From positions 7,440,001 to 7,504,000 of the forward strand of contig NZ_CP107785.1 of assembly GCF_036345915.1 (NCBI RefSeq): a stretch of 64,000 nt of DNA, in the 5' to 3' direction. A model generated the notes under the pieces. That model did not search any database and had not been told where the DNA came from. It saw nothing but the letters and a program-made list of their open reading frames with translations. Position 1 is the stretch's first letter, and each line of letters opens with the position of its first letter. The translations under genes were made by a program, and so were the position numbers. This DNA comes from Nocardia sp. NBC_00565. GTDB lineage: Bacteria; Actinomycetota; Actinomycetes; Mycobacteriales; Mycobacteriaceae. Positions 1-10,011 of the stretch are shown one piece after another.

Positions 1-365
1 CGGTGCCCGGCGATATCGGAGGCGACGATCCGGATCCGGGCCCGCTTGCCCACGTCGAGCACCATGGTCGCCCGCACCTCGGTGACGGTGGTCCAGCGCT
101 GCCAGTAACTGGCTGCGAACCGCCCGAAATAGGTGTTGGTGTGTGCGGACGCGCCCTTCTCCAGTCGCAGTTCCAGGCGTTCCCGATGTGCACGGCCCTT
201 GACGACTGCGTACAGTTCGTCGCTCACCTTGGCCGAGGGCCCGGTGAAGATGCCGCGCTGCAGTAACAGCCGATCGGGCGCCCGATGATCGGCACGCAGT
301 GCAGCGGGCGCGGTCGACGGGCGGTCATTCGTTTCGGTAACGGCCTGGGTAGCCGACTGATCCAT
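1..365 (-). CDS. Glycosyltransferase with GlfT2-type N-terminal domain (partial, 3' end outside window)
   Basis: The ATG is at 365 and the frame is open to the window edge, giving about 121 residues. The visible part ends in a beta-rich segment with the core NTYFGRFAASYWQRWT, which matches the FCTYFNALPASYWRRW segment of the GlfT2 gene at 54722-56656 in this window. That segment belongs to the N-terminal beta-sandwich of galactofuranosyltransferases. The catalytic GT2 domain lies outside the window. Together with the GtrA-family gene upstream and the rml genes nearby, a galactan or linker glycosyltransferase (GlfT1-like) is likely. This cannot be confirmed because no catalytic motif is visible. 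Confidence 0.6.
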   Translation of the reverse strand, partial: MDQSATQAVTETNDRPSTAPAALRADHRAPDRLLLQRGIFTGPSAKVSDELYAVVKGRAHRERLELRLEKGASAHTNTYFGRFAASYWQRWTTVTEVRATMVLDVGKRARIRIVASDIAGH

Positions 366-503
366 GAAGTCCTCTAAATCGTTTTTGTTGCCGACGGGAC
401 AAACCTGCCCCAGGACGGGTGTTCGCGGCGCGCCGAGGATATCAATCGGGCTCGTCCACTGCCTGTCCAGGAACCGGGGCGTGACGTCCTATTCATGTTG
501 CTA

Positions 504-992
504 TCAATTAGCCGATTTGCTCGTCGAACCGACGAAGACAAATTTGTCGTAGGCCCAGTAGCGGAACGCAACCGCCACGATCTGGCCGATGAGCGTCCCG
601 GAAATATTGTCCGAGAGCGGCGTCGAGAGGTCGAGCACATAGCGGGAGAAGCCGAGACATCCCAGTTGCAGGCCGATAGCGATCACATTGAAAGCGGCAT
701 ACAACAGGTATTCGCGCCCGGGATTGTCGGTTTTCTTGTGCCCGAAGGTCCACCACTTGTTGCCGAAGTAGGTCACGACGGTGGCGACGGCGATCGCGAT
801 GATCTTGGCGGGCAGCGGCGCGTGGTAGAGCACGCCTTCGCCGCCCCAGAACACCAACAGGTTATAGGTGCCCGCGTCGACCAGGAAGCCGATCGCGCCG
901 ACCACCAGGAACGCCCCGCCGCGCCGCAGTGCGGCGATGATTTTCGCGGTCAGCGGCTCATCCACCGGATTCGCGGAGTCGTCGATCGGCAT
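504..992 (-). CDS. GtrA-family membrane protein (putative lipid-linked sugar flippase)
   Basis: 162 residues from ATG 992; an upstream extension to 1130 is possible but reads as non-conserved sequence. Four hydrophobic segments follow a short hydrophilic N-terminus, with the GtrA signature region GAIGFLVDAGTYNLL and an NKWWTF motif after the second helix. GtrA proteins are thought to flip polyprenyl-phosphate-linked sugars or act as adaptors for their glycosyltransferases. The gene diverges from a GtrB-like glycosyltransferase at 1159, with about 166 bp of shared promoter space. This suggests the two proteins act on one lipid-linked sugar. It is distinct from the second GtrA gene at 16176. 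Confidence 0.85.
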   Translation of the reverse strand: MPIDDSANPVDEPLTAKIIAALRRGGAFLVVGAIGFLVDAGTYNLLVFWGGEGVLYHAPLPAKIIAIAVATVVTYFGNKWWTFGHKKTDNPGREYLLYAAFNVIAIGLQLGCLGFSRYVLDLSTPLSDNISGTLIGQIVAVAFRYWAYDKFVFVGSTSKSAN

Positions 993-1158
993 CGACTCCG
1001 CTGGGCCGGATCGCGCAGAGAATGACACGGGCTGCTCCGGATAAGGCACTCGGCGACGGTACCCCAGTACGCTCGGTGAACCGAGTGAGCACCGAGAAAT
1101 ACCGCCCTGTACCCTCCCGGTGTTCCCCATTCACAGCCGACATCGAGGATTGACCCGG

Positions 1159-2157
1159 GTGGACTCCACCGAGCTCCGAATTGCCGCAGTGGTGCCGTGC
1201 CATAACGAGGAGGCTTCGGTCGCCAAGGTCGTCGCCGACCTCCAGGCCGCCGTGCCGGGAATCGCCGTCTACGTCTACGACAACCTGAGCACCGACGCGA
1301 CCGCCGAGCGGGCCCGCGCGGCCGGGGCGATCGTGCGCCACGAACACTCCAAGGGCAAGGGCAATGTGGTGCGCCGCGCCTTCGCCGATATCGAGGCCGA
1401 TATCTATCTGATGATCGACGGTGACGACACCTATGAGGCGTCGGCCGCACCGCTGATGATCAAGACGCTGCTCGACGGCCCATACGACCATGTGCTCGGT
1501 GTCCGCAAACAGGACGAGGGCGCATCCGCGTACCGCTCGGGCCACGAGACCGGCAACAAGGTGCTCAACGGCGTTGTCGGAAAGGTGTTCGGCGAGAACG
1601 TCGAGGACATGCTCAGCGGATTCCGGGTGTTCTCGCGCCGGTTCGTGAAGAGCTTCCCGGCCGTCTCGCGCGAGTTCGAGATCGAGACCGAACTGACCGT
1701 GCACTCATTGCATCTGCGGGTGCCGCGGACGGCGGTTCCGGTCGGATTCCGCGATCGGCCCGCGGGCAGCGAGAGCAAACTGCGCACCTACCACGACGGA
1801 TTCAAGATCCTGGCGCTGATCATCGGGTTGGCCAGACATGAGCGGCCGGTCGCGTTCTACGGCCTGGTCGGCGCGCTGAGCTGGTTGGTCTCGATCATCC
1901 TGACCATTCCGATCGTGGTCGAGTTCTACAACACGCACGAGGTGCCGCGGTTCCCGACGCTGTTCCTCGGCTTCACGCTGCTGCTACTCGGCAGCCTGGC
2001 GTGGACCGCCGGTCTGATCCTGGATGGCATCCGGCGCTCCCGGCACGAGGCCGCGCGGCTGGTCTACCTACGGTATTCGGCCGTCAGCGCGGACGACTCG
2101 CACGGTGTCGCGCGTGCAGTCGGCGGTGACGCGCGTTCCGGTGGAGCCGAGCGTTGA
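1159..2157 (+). CDS. GT2 polyprenyl-phosphate glycosyltransferase (GtrB/DPM-like)
   Basis: 332 residues from GTG 1159, chosen because a GAGGA ribosome site lies at 1145-1149; ATG 1120 is an alternative start without a visible site. The N-terminal GT-A domain begins IAAVVPCHNEE, with nucleotide-sugar and metal-binding acidic residues in MIDGDDTY (residues 86-92) and a later SGFRVFSRRFVK segment typical of dolichol-phosphate-mannose-synthase-like enzymes. Two C-terminal hydrophobic helices (about residues 235-300) should anchor it. The likely reaction is transfer of a sugar from a nucleotide donor to polyprenyl phosphate. The stop overlaps the next gene's start (TTGA), so the two are probably translationally coupled. 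Confidence 0.8.
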   Translation: MDSTELRIAAVVPCHNEEASVAKVVADLQAAVPGIAVYVYDNLSTDATAERARAAGAIVRHEHSKGKGNVVRRAFADIEADIYLMIDGDDTYEASAAPLMIKTLLDGPYDHVLGVRKQDEGASAYRSGHETGNKVLNGVVGKVFGENVEDMLSGFRVFSRRFVKSFPAVSREFEIETELTVHSLHLRVPRTAVPVGFRDRPAGSESKLRTYHDGFKILALIIGLARHERPVAFYGLVGALSWLVSIILTIPIVVEFYNTHEVPRFPTLFLGFTLLLLGSLAWTAGLILDGIRRSRHEAARLVYLRYSAVSADDSHGVARAVGGDARSGGAER

Positions 2158-3797
2158 CCACTTCGGCGGATCGAACCGCGACCGAATCGACCTCGGAACC
2201 AGCACCGACCGCGGATAGCGATGTCGCCGTTGGGAATTCGACGGCACGGCGCGCGAGCGCGCCCGAATCCGGTGCCACCGATCGGGATACGAGCAGCCCG
2301 GACACCAACGCGCCGGCCGCGAACAACGCGACACGCGATCTCGGACGTCGGATCGTGGCCCGCTTCGGCGCCGCCACAGTCGCCTTCACCATCGTCGTCG
2401 CGGTCTTCGGCGCGCTGTTCGCCTGGATCACCCCGCCGTTCTGGGGCCATGATGAGATCACCCAGTTCGGTCGCGCCTACCAGGTCGCGCACGGCGGCTT
2501 CCTGCCCGAGCGGATCCACGACGATCGCGGGATCTCCTACGGCGGCGATGTGTCCTCCAGCATCACCGTGCTGATGGGCTACGCGCTGCACGATTACACC
2601 ACCAATCCGGAAGAACCGGATCCGATGGTTGCCGATCCCGGCAGCTACGCCCGACTCGAGGGCGCCGGAGTGTCGAAGACCGAGGAACCGGTCTGGTTCA
2701 CCAATACCGCCGCCTACTCGCCGGTGCCGTATACCCCTGCCGCCGTTGGCATTCGGGTCGCGGAACTGTTCGGGCTCAATGTCGGCGCCATGATGCTGCT
2801 GACCCGCCTTGCGGGCCTGGCCGCCTATCTCGCCCTCGTCGGATTCGGCCTCTACGCCCTGCGCGCATATCGGGTGCAGTGGCTGGCGTTCACCGTCGCC
2901 GTGCTGCCGATCGCGGTCTTCCAGGCGGGCACCGTGACCGCCGATACGATGACCAACGCACTGGCCATTCTGGTCTCCGTGTTGTTGGTCAAGGCACTGT
3001 TCCTGGGCGACGGCCTCGGTCGCGTCGAGACCGCGGCGCTGCTGGCCGCGACCGTCGCGCTGCCGGTCAGCAAGCCGACCTACGTGCTACTTGCCATGCT
3101 GGTGGTGCTGGTGCCGACGAACCGGTTCGCCTTCGGCGGCGATGCCGGCTGGAAGCGTTTGCTCCCATGGGGTTTCGCGGCATTGGGTGCGGTGGCCTTC
3201 GCGGTCTGGATGAAGATCGCGGCGCCGACCACCGACGGTATGGGCCTGATGCGCCCACAGCACCAGTGGAATTCGGTGCGGCCGAGCGATCAGCTGCACG
3301 GAATCCTCAGCGACCCGGTGAATTTCGTGAACGTCTTCGGCGAGAGTATCGCGCTGCGCGACGAACGGTGGTTCAGCCAGTTCTTCGGTGAACTCGGCTT
3401 CGCCTATATCGACGTGCCCGCCCTGTCGATGCTGGCCTGCCTGCTCGCGTTCGCGGTGAGCATCGGCATCGCGGACCGGATGAACGCCGCGACCGCCACC
3501 TTCCGGCGCACGCTGATCGTGGCGCTGACCGTGCTCGCGAGCGTAGCGATGATCTATGTGACGCTCTACATGTCGTTCACCCCGGTCGACTACTACATCA
3601 TCGACGGCGTCCAGGGCCGGTACTTCGTGCCGCTGGCGATCGTCGCGCTGGTGGTGCTGCTGCGCTGGATACCGTTGCGGCTCACCGATGTAGCGGGCAA
3701 GACCCCGACCAAGGGTCCCGCGATCACCATCATCGCGGCCACCCTGGTCGCGCTGATCGCGGCGCTGTGGAAGTACTACTCGATCGTCTGGGGCTGA
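2154..3797 (+). CDS. Polytopic membrane protein, DUF2142-like, putative GT-C glycosyltransferase
   Basis: 547 residues from TTG 2154, which overlaps the stop of the GtrB-like gene. About 60 hydrophilic Ser/Thr/Ala-rich residues precede a first helix. A large extracytoplasmic loop begins WGHDEITQFGRAYQ, then comes a series of hydrophobic helices to the C-terminus. The acidic residues just after helix 1 and the overall layout are those of GT-C enzymes and DUF2142 proteins that use polyprenyl-linked sugars. In a Gtr trio this would be the GtrC position, transferring the flipped sugar to an envelope acceptor. The acceptor is unknown. A hairpin terminator follows at 3813-3842. Confidence 0.65.
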   Translation: MTTSADRTATESTSEPAPTADSDVAVGNSTARRASAPESGATDRDTSSPDTNAPAANNATRDLGRRIVARFGAATVAFTIVVAVFGALFAWITPPFWGHDEITQFGRAYQVAHGGFLPERIHDDRGISYGGDVSSSITVLMGYALHDYTTNPEEPDPMVADPGSYARLEGAGVSKTEEPVWFTNTAAYSPVPYTPAAVGIRVAELFGLNVGAMMLLTRLAGLAAYLALVGFGLYALRAYRVQWLAFTVAVLPIAVFQAGTVTADTMTNALAILVSVLLVKALFLGDGLGRVETAALLAATVALPVSKPTYVLLAMLVVLVPTNRFAFGGDAGWKRLLPWGFAALGAVAFAVWMKIAAPTTDGMGLMRPQHQWNSVRPSDQLHGILSDPVNFVNVFGESIALRDERWFSQFFGELGFAYIDVPALSMLACLLAFAVSIGIADRMNAATATFRRTLIVALTVLASVAMIYVTLYMSFTPVDYYIIDGVQGRYFVPLAIVALVVLLRWIPLRLTDVAGKTPTKGPAITIIAATLVALIAALWKYYSIVWG

Positions 3798-3812
3798 CCG
3801 AACCCGCACTGG

Positions 3813-3842
3813 GCCCGGCGAATTCGGACGGATTCGCCGGGC
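3813..3842. terminator. Bidirectional hairpin terminator
   Basis: A perfect 11-bp inverted repeat (3813-3823 with 3832-3842, loop of 8) lies between the convergent 3' ends of the DUF2142-like gene and rmlB. Confidence 0.7.
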
Positions 3843-3848
3843 GTCGAT

Positions 3849-5197
<1,349 letters not shown>

Positions 5198-5905
5198 ATG
5201 CTGATGAGGAAATTCGCCGCGACGTCGGCGCTGCTGATCGCCGCAATGGGCGTCACCGCAGGTACCGTCAACGCGGCTCCGGCGGACTCCGCCGAAGCCC
5301 CGATCAACTTCACCGCCAACGCCACCGACACCCAGTCGATCATCTCGATCGACTCCGGCTCGCTGGTGGTCGAGGACAACGCACTCAAGATCAAGGCGGC
5401 CAACGGCACCACCGTCGCCGGCACCCCGCTCACCTTCCGCGTCGACGACTTCGAATTCCCGATCGCCGCGGATATCGCCGACCACACCGCGACGCTCACC
5501 CCGCAACTCGACATGGCCAAGTCCACCTACAAGCCGGTCGCACTGCCCTACGAGGACAAGGCTCCGTTCAAGACCGAGTACGACCGTGAAGTGGCCGCCT
5601 TCAACCGCATGAAGGACACCATCGCCATGGGCGCCACCATCGGCACCCTGGTCGGCGGCCTCGGCGGCGGCGCTATCGGCTGCGTGCTCGGCGGTATCGC
5701 CGGTGCCACGGTCGCCTCGGCCACCATCGTCGGCCTGTTCGGCGCGTTCATCCCGGCCGCGGCCGTCGGCTGCGTCGCAGGCATCCTCGCCATCGGCGCC
5801 CTCGGCACCCTGCTCGGTCAGATCTTCATCACGGCTCCGGTCGCGATCGGTGCGGCGATCCAGTACTTCACCACCACCACCGCGCCGTTCGCTCCGGCCA
5901 AGTAG
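5198..5905 (+). CDS. Secreted glycine-zipper protein, copy 1
   Basis: 235 residues, function unknown. A signal peptide (basic start, hydrophobic core, cleavage near VNAAPA, about residues 24-28) is followed by a roughly 110-residue hydrophilic domain containing FRVDDFEFPIAADIAD. The C-terminal half is a glycine/alanine-rich double hydrophobic segment (about residues 147-225) with GGLGGGAIGCVLGGIAG, a glycine-zipper pattern suggesting membrane insertion or oligomerisation. The start at 5198 is preferred over ATG 5204 because its GAGG spacing matches that of the paralogue at 6093. The mature part is close to 80% identical to that paralogue by eye. It could be a cell-envelope or pore-like protein; this is inference only. 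Confidence 0.85.
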   Translation: MLMRKFAATSALLIAAMGVTAGTVNAAPADSAEAPINFTANATDTQSIISIDSGSLVVEDNALKIKAANGTTVAGTPLTFRVDDFEFPIAADIADHTATLTPQLDMAKSTYKPVALPYEDKAPFKTEYDREVAAFNRMKDTIAMGATIGTLVGGLGGGAIGCVLGGIAGATVASATIVGLFGAFIPAAAVGCVAGILAIGALGTLLGQIFITAPVAIGAAIQYFTTTTAPFAPAK

Positions 5906-5922
5906 GTCGAACGACGGCTCGA

Positions 5923-5964
5923 CACAACTGAACTCGCACAACTGAACTCGCACAACTGAAAACG
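5923..5964. repeat. 14-bp tandem repeat, three copies
   Basis: CACAACTGAACTCG at 5923-5936 and 5937-5950, then a third copy with two changes at 5951-5964. It lies between the upstream gene's stop and its terminator. Confidence 0.85.
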
Positions 5965-5972
5965 AGCCTGGA

Positions 5973-6004
5973 GCCCCGCCCAGTTACCAATCGGGCGGGG
6001 TTCC
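5973..6004 (+). terminator. Hairpin terminator after copy 1
   Basis: CCCCGCC and GGCGGGG arms around an AT-rich loop, followed by TT, downstream of the first secreted-protein gene. Confidence 0.65.
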
Positions 6005-6092
6005 TGCTGCCCGGCCGAGTTACTGACAGTTTGCGAACTCAGTTTCCGGTCACTACCACCTGCTAAATGCACCTGATAGAGGACCAAAAATC

Positions 6093-6806
6093 ATGCGTAT
6101 CAAGAAGTTTGCCGCCACCTCGGCGCTACTGATCTCCGCCATCGGCGTCACCGCGGGCACCGTCAACGCCGCCCCGGCCGCACCCGCAGCGGACGCCCCC
6201 ATCAACTTCACCGCCCAGACCACCGACACCCAGTCGATCGTCACCACCGACTCCGGCTCGCTGGTCATCGAGGACGGCGCACTGAAGGTCAAGGCCGCCA
6301 ACGGCACCATCGTCGCGGGCACCCCGCTCACCTTCCGCGTCGACGACTTCGAATTCCCGATCGCGGCCGATATCGCCGACCGCACCGCGACGCTCACCCC
6401 GCAACTCGATATGGCGCACGCTGCCTACAAGCCGGTCGCGCTGCCCTACGAGGACAAGGCGCCCTGGAAGACCGAGTACGACCGCGAGCAGGCCGCCTGG
6501 AACCGGTTGACCAGCACCATCAGCATGGGCGCCACCATCGGCACGCTGGTCGGCGGCCTCGGCGGTGGCGCGCTGGGCTGCGTGCTCGGTGGCATCGCCG
6601 GCGCCACCGTCGCCGCCGCCACCATCGTCGGCCTGTTCGGGGCGTTCCTCCCCGCCGCCGCCATCGGCTGCATCGGCGGCATCATCGCCGTCGGCGCGAT
6701 CGGTACCCTGGCGGCCCAGATCTTCGTGACCGCCCCGGTCGCGATCGGCGCCGCTATCCAGTACTTCACCACCATCAACCAGCCGCCGGTCGCACCCGCG
6801 AAGTAA
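6093..6806 (+). CDS. Secreted glycine-zipper protein, copy 2
   Basis: 237 residues and a paralogue of the protein at 5198-5905 along its full length. It shares the signal peptide, the FRVDDFEFPIAADIADRTATL core, and a glycine-zipper C-terminal half ending AIQYFTTINQPPVAPAK. A GAGG ribosome site lies 10 nt before ATG 6093. Two cysteines in the hydrophobic half are kept in both copies (GCVLGG and GCIGG/GCVAG), which could form a disulfide. The copies have separate leaders and terminators, so they are a tandem duplication rather than one operon. Function unknown. Confidence 0.85.
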   Translation: MRIKKFAATSALLISAIGVTAGTVNAAPAAPAADAPINFTAQTTDTQSIVTTDSGSLVIEDGALKVKAANGTIVAGTPLTFRVDDFEFPIAADIADRTATLTPQLDMAHAAYKPVALPYEDKAPWKTEYDREQAAWNRLTSTISMGATIGTLVGGLGGGALGCVLGGIAGATVAAATIVGLFGAFLPAAAIGCIGGIIAVGAIGTLAAQIFVTAPVAIGAAIQYFTTINQPPVAPAK

Positions 6807-6821
6807 CCCGCACCGCACGCC

Positions 6822-6856
6822 ACCCCGCTCGGCCGTTTCGGCCGGGCGGGGTTTTG
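6822..6856 (+). terminator. Hairpin terminator after copy 2
   Basis: CCCCGC...GCGGGG outer arms and CGGCC/GGCCG inner arms, followed by TTTT. Confidence 0.75.
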
Positions 6857-7052
6857 CGCATCAGCGGCCGGATCCATTCGGGCCACCTGCCTACACGAAA
6901 TACCGCAGCAATTCGGCCTGAACAAAGATGAACAAAAGATGAATGTTACTGAACTAAATAGTGAATGCCGACTTATAGCCAATATTCGAATACGCACTGC
7001 GCGAATTCTCCGAGCCGCCAAGGGAATTCACCCGCCTGCGGTTTCAAGCAAA

Positions 7053-7101
7053 GGAACCCCGCCCCTGTCTGCCACGAAAGGCACAGTCCAGGGGCGGGGT
7101 T
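7053..7101 (-). terminator. Hairpin terminator of the alpha/beta hydrolase gene
   Basis: AACCCCGCCCCTG and CAGGGGCGGGGTT form a 13-bp stem 20 nt downstream of the minus-strand stop at 7124. Confidence 0.75.
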
Positions 7102-7123
7102 CGACTCGTCCGGCCGGTACAGG

Positions 7124-8131
7124 TCAAGCCGTCCGAGCCCGCTGTGACTGCTCGAGGCGGGCGCGCACGAACCGGGAGACCCGGGCCAGCGCCATCCTGC
7201 TCTCGGGCAGATTGGGAGCGATCGCCATGAAAGCGTGCACCTGACCGCGCCAGATCTCCAGCGCGTTCGGCACACCGGCCGCCGTCAGCCTGCGGGCCAT
7301 CAGCTCGCAGTCATAGCGCAGCACCTCGTCTTCGGCGGCGATCAGCAGCACCGGCGGCAGACCCGCCAACGCACCGTTGACCGGTGACACCATCGGATCC
7401 AGCCGGCCGTCGACCTCGGCACCGATCCGGACCACCGCCTCCAGCGCGGACAATGGCAGGTAGGGATCACGCGCGACGTTCACGTAGTCCCGCTTGGCCG
7501 CATAATCCAGATCGAGCAGCGGGCTCAGCCCGACCAACCCACCCGGGGACGGCAGCCCGGTCTCGATCGCGCGCAGCGCGGTGGCGAAGGCGAGAAAGCC
7601 ACCGGCCGAATCGCCCGCGAAGATGATCCGGGACGGATCCGCGCCGTGCCGCAGCAGCCAGCGGTAGGCGGTCAGACAGTCCTGGATCGCGTCGGAGATA
7701 TTGCGTCCCGGCAATTGCCGGTAGTCGACGTTCACCACGGGCAACCCGGTGCGCCGGGCCAGGCTGGCCGCGATGGGACGATGGGTGCCGAGACCGCAGA
7801 CGGCGAAGCCGCCACCGTGCATGTACAGCACGGCGCCGTGCCGCAGGGCGCGCGAACCACCGGACGGACGCAGGATCTCCATGCGGAAACCCTTCAGCGC
7901 CACCTGTTCTCGATCGACGCCGCGCGGAGTCGGCCGCAACCACGCCAGTCCATCGATCGCGGCGGCGCCGAAGGGGATGGTGGCCCGGCTGACCGGAAAC
8001 GCGCGCAGCACCGGCCGCACCGCGCTGAGACAGGTCGCCATGAGCAGGCGGGCGGATGCGCTCGGTCCATCCGGATTCATCAACAGACCGGGCTCGCGCA
8101 CATCAAGTTCCGTCACGTCGATCGCCGACAT
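7124..8131 (-). CDS. Alpha/beta hydrolase, hormone-sensitive-lipase family esterase
   Basis: 335 residues. The oxyanion-hole motif MHGGGF and nucleophile elbow GDSAGG identify the HSL/LipH-type family. DEVLRYD supplies the acidic residue and GQVHAF the histidine. It should hydrolyse short acyl esters; no signal peptide is seen. It is divergent from rmlA, with about 220 bp of AT-rich DNA between them that contains the promoters of both. There is no evident link to cell-wall sugars beyond proximity. Confidence 0.9.
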   Translation of the reverse strand: MSAIDVTELDVREPGLLMNPDGPSASARLLMATCLSAVRPVLRAFPVSRATIPFGAAAIDGLAWLRPTPRGVDREQVALKGFRMEILRPSGGSRALRHGAVLYMHGGGFAVCGLGTHRPIAASLARRTGLPVVNVDYRQLPGRNISDAIQDCLTAYRWLLRHGADPSRIIFAGDSAGGFLAFATALRAIETGLPSPGGLVGLSPLLDLDYAAKRDYVNVARDPYLPLSALEAVVRIGAEVDGRLDPMVSPVNGALAGLPPVLLIAAEDEVLRYDCELMARRLTAAGVPNALEIWRGQVHAFMAIAPNLPESRMALARVSRFVRARLEQSQRARTA

Positions 8132-8353
8132 CGCGCACCTACTTCACCACTGGCGCGCCGAGCCCGACCGAACGGCTCTCCAGGCGAGTGTCGACGCTGA
8201 CATCTCACACGTTGATGTTTCACTGCACCATAACGTGACCTATGCAACATTTATTTCCCGCCGCGCCGAGTTACTAAACGTTGGTAATCATTTTGTGGAG
8301 ATGTCGGAACCTCGGCGAAGCCGGGCGCGACGCGCCTGGCAGACTCGGGGACC

Positions 8354-9226
8354 ATGCGCGGAATCATCTTGGCCGGTGGCACCGGATCCCGGTTGCACCC
8401 GATCACGCGCGGGGTGAGCAAGCAGCTGGTCCCGGTCTACGACAAGCCGATGGTCTACTACCCGCTGTCCACTCTCATGTTGGCGGGCATCAGGGACATC
8501 CTGGTCATCACCACTCCGGAGGACGCTGAGGCGTTCGCCCGACTGCTCGGCGACGGTTCGCAATTCGGCATAGCGATCAGCTATGTGGTGCAACCGGAAC
8601 CGGACGGGCTCGCCAAGGCGTTCGTACTCGGCGCCGATCACATCGGCGGCGACAGCGCGGCATTGGTGCTCGGCGACAATATCTTCCATGGACCCGGTCT
8701 CGGCACCAGCCTCGAGCGCTTCGCCGGGATCGACGGCGGCGCGGTCTTCGCGTACTGGGTCTCGGATCCGACCGCCTACGGTGTCGTCGAATTCACCGAT
8801 GGCCGTGCGGTATCGATCGAGGAGAAGCCCAAGACGCCGCGGTCCAACTACGCCATCCCCGGGCTGTACTTCTACGATAACGATGTCGTGGAGATCGCCC
8901 GCGGGCTGCGGCCGTCGGCGCGTGGTGAATACGAGATCACCGATATCAATCGCGCCTACCTGGAACAGGATCGGCTGCGCGTCGATGTGCTGGCTCGTGG
9001 CACCGCCTGGTTGGACACCGGCACCTTCGATTCACTACTGGACGCCGCCAACTACGTTCGCACCATCGAACAGCGGCAGGGCCTGAAAATCGCGGTGCCG
9101 GAAGAGGTCGCGTGGCGGCAGGGCTTCATCGACGACGAACAGCTGTGCACGCTGGCCGAACCGCTGGTTCGCTCCGGCTACGGGAGTTATCTGCTCGATC
9201 TGCTCGAGCGCGGACGGGATTGGTGA
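8354..9226 (+). CDS. rmlA: Glucose-1-phosphate thymidylyltransferase
   Basis: 290 residues, the normal RmlA length. The N-terminal signature [11 protein letters not shown] is followed by [15 protein letters not shown] and LGDNIFHG, all RmlA hallmarks. It joins dTTP and glucose-1-phosphate, the first committed step to dTDP-rhamnose. It is followed two bases after its stop by rmlC, so the pair is an operon. Confidence 0.97.
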   Translation: MRGIILAGGTGSRLHPITRGVSKQLVPVYDKPMVYYPLSTLMLAGIRDILVITTPEDAEAFARLLGDGSQFGIAISYVVQPEPDGLAKAFVLGADHIGGDSAALVLGDNIFHGPGLGTSLERFAGIDGGAVFAYWVSDPTAYGVVEFTDGRAVSIEEKPKTPRSNYAIPGLYFYDNDVVEIARGLRPSARGEYEITDINRAYLEQDRLRVDVLARGTAWLDTGTFDSLLDAANYVRTIEQRQGLKIAVPEEVAWRQGFIDDEQLCTLAEPLVRSGYGSYLLDLLERGRDW

Positions 9227-9228
9227 GG

Positions 9229-9777
9229 ATGGAGATCCGAGAGCTCGCGGTGCCCGGTGCCTGGGTGATCACCCCGCGCCAGTTCCGGGATGAGCGCGGC
9301 ACATTCGTCGAATCGTTCAAGGCCTCGGAGTTCGAGAAGGTGACCGGGCGGCCGTTCGAGCTGCTCCAGGTCAACTGCTCGGTCTCGGCGGCCGGGGTGC
9401 TGCGCGGCATCCACTACACCGAGGATCCGCCGGGTCAGGCGAAGTACGTGACCTGTGTGCGCGGCGCGTTCCTCGATGTCGTCGTGGATCTGCGTCCCGG
9501 ATCGCCGACCTATGGGCGGTGGGACAGTGTGGTGCTCGACGACCTCGACCGGCGGTCGATGTTCCTGTCCGAGGGGCTCGGGCACGCCATCCTGTCGCTG
9601 GAAGACGAGTCGACGGTCACCTACCTGTGCTCACTCGAGTACACGCCCGAATTCGACCGGGATATCGATGCCTTCGATCCGCGGTTGGCGATCGAATGGC
9701 CGAAGATCGGGCGCGACGGCACCGCGCTGACCTACCTGCAGTCGCCCAAAGACGCTGCCGCGCCGCCCTTCTCCTGA
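9229..9777 (+). CDS. rmlC: dTDP-4-dehydrorhamnose 3,5-epimerase
   Basis: 182 residues from ATG 9229; a longer frame from 9112 overlaps rmlA and is not used. RmlC cupin features are FRDERGTFVESF, LRGIHYTEDPPGQAKYV with the catalytic histidine, and a VDLRPGSPTYG strand. It epimerises dTDP-4-keto-6-deoxyglucose at C3 and C5. It is translationally coupled to rmlA (2-nt gap). A 13-bp hairpin terminator at 9783-9830 closes the operon. Confidence 0.96.
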   Translation: MEIRELAVPGAWVITPRQFRDERGTFVESFKASEFEKVTGRPFELLQVNCSVSAAGVLRGIHYTEDPPGQAKYVTCVRGAFLDVVVDLRPGSPTYGRWDSVVLDDLDRRSMFLSEGLGHAILSLEDESTVTYLCSLEYTPEFDRDIDAFDPRLAIEWPKIGRDGTALTYLQSPKDAAAPPFS

Positions 9778-9782
9778 GCAAC

Positions 9783-9830
9783 GCCGAACGTCACCGCGCC
9801 CGATGAGGGAGGGCAGCGGTGACGTTCGGC
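9783..9830. terminator. Hairpin after rmlC
   Basis: GCCGAACGTCACC (9783-9795) pairs with GGTGACGTTCGGC (9818-9830), a perfect 13-bp stem. It may serve both strands. Confidence 0.75.
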
Positions 9831-9852
9831 TTACTGTCGGCCGGAAGGGGAT

Positions 9853-9984
9853 TCAGCCGACCAGCTCCAGCTCCGGCTCCTGCGCCTTGGCGCGCTTGGG
9901 CCAGTAAGCCGTCAGCGCCCCAGAGACGGGCAGACCATCTGATCGGATCGGTCGCCGTGGCGGCCGAAAGAGTTGCTGCAGAAG
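9853..9984 (-). pseudogene. C-terminal remnant of an unidentified gene next to marR
   Basis: A 43-codon open stretch bounded upstream by a TGA, with no ATG, GTG or TTG start. It ends ALTAYWPKRAKAQEPELELVG then stop, and its codons are strongly G/C-ending, as in real genes here. It lies divergent from marR, where MarR targets such as MFS pumps usually sit. It may be the tail left after most of a transporter was deleted. A 65-residue overlapping frame from ATG 9988 is less gene-like. No family can be assigned. Confidence 0.35.
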
Positions 9985-10011
9985 TCATGGGCGGAACATT
10001 ACATGCGTGGT

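Larger units (their letters stand above)
6807..7123. other. Intergenic region, two terminators
   Basis: 317 bp without a convincing gene. A GC hairpin at about 6822-6856 ending in TTTT terminates the upstream gene. About 6895-7015 is AT-rich. A strong hairpin at 7053-7101 terminates the minus-strand hydrolase gene. Confidence 0.5.
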
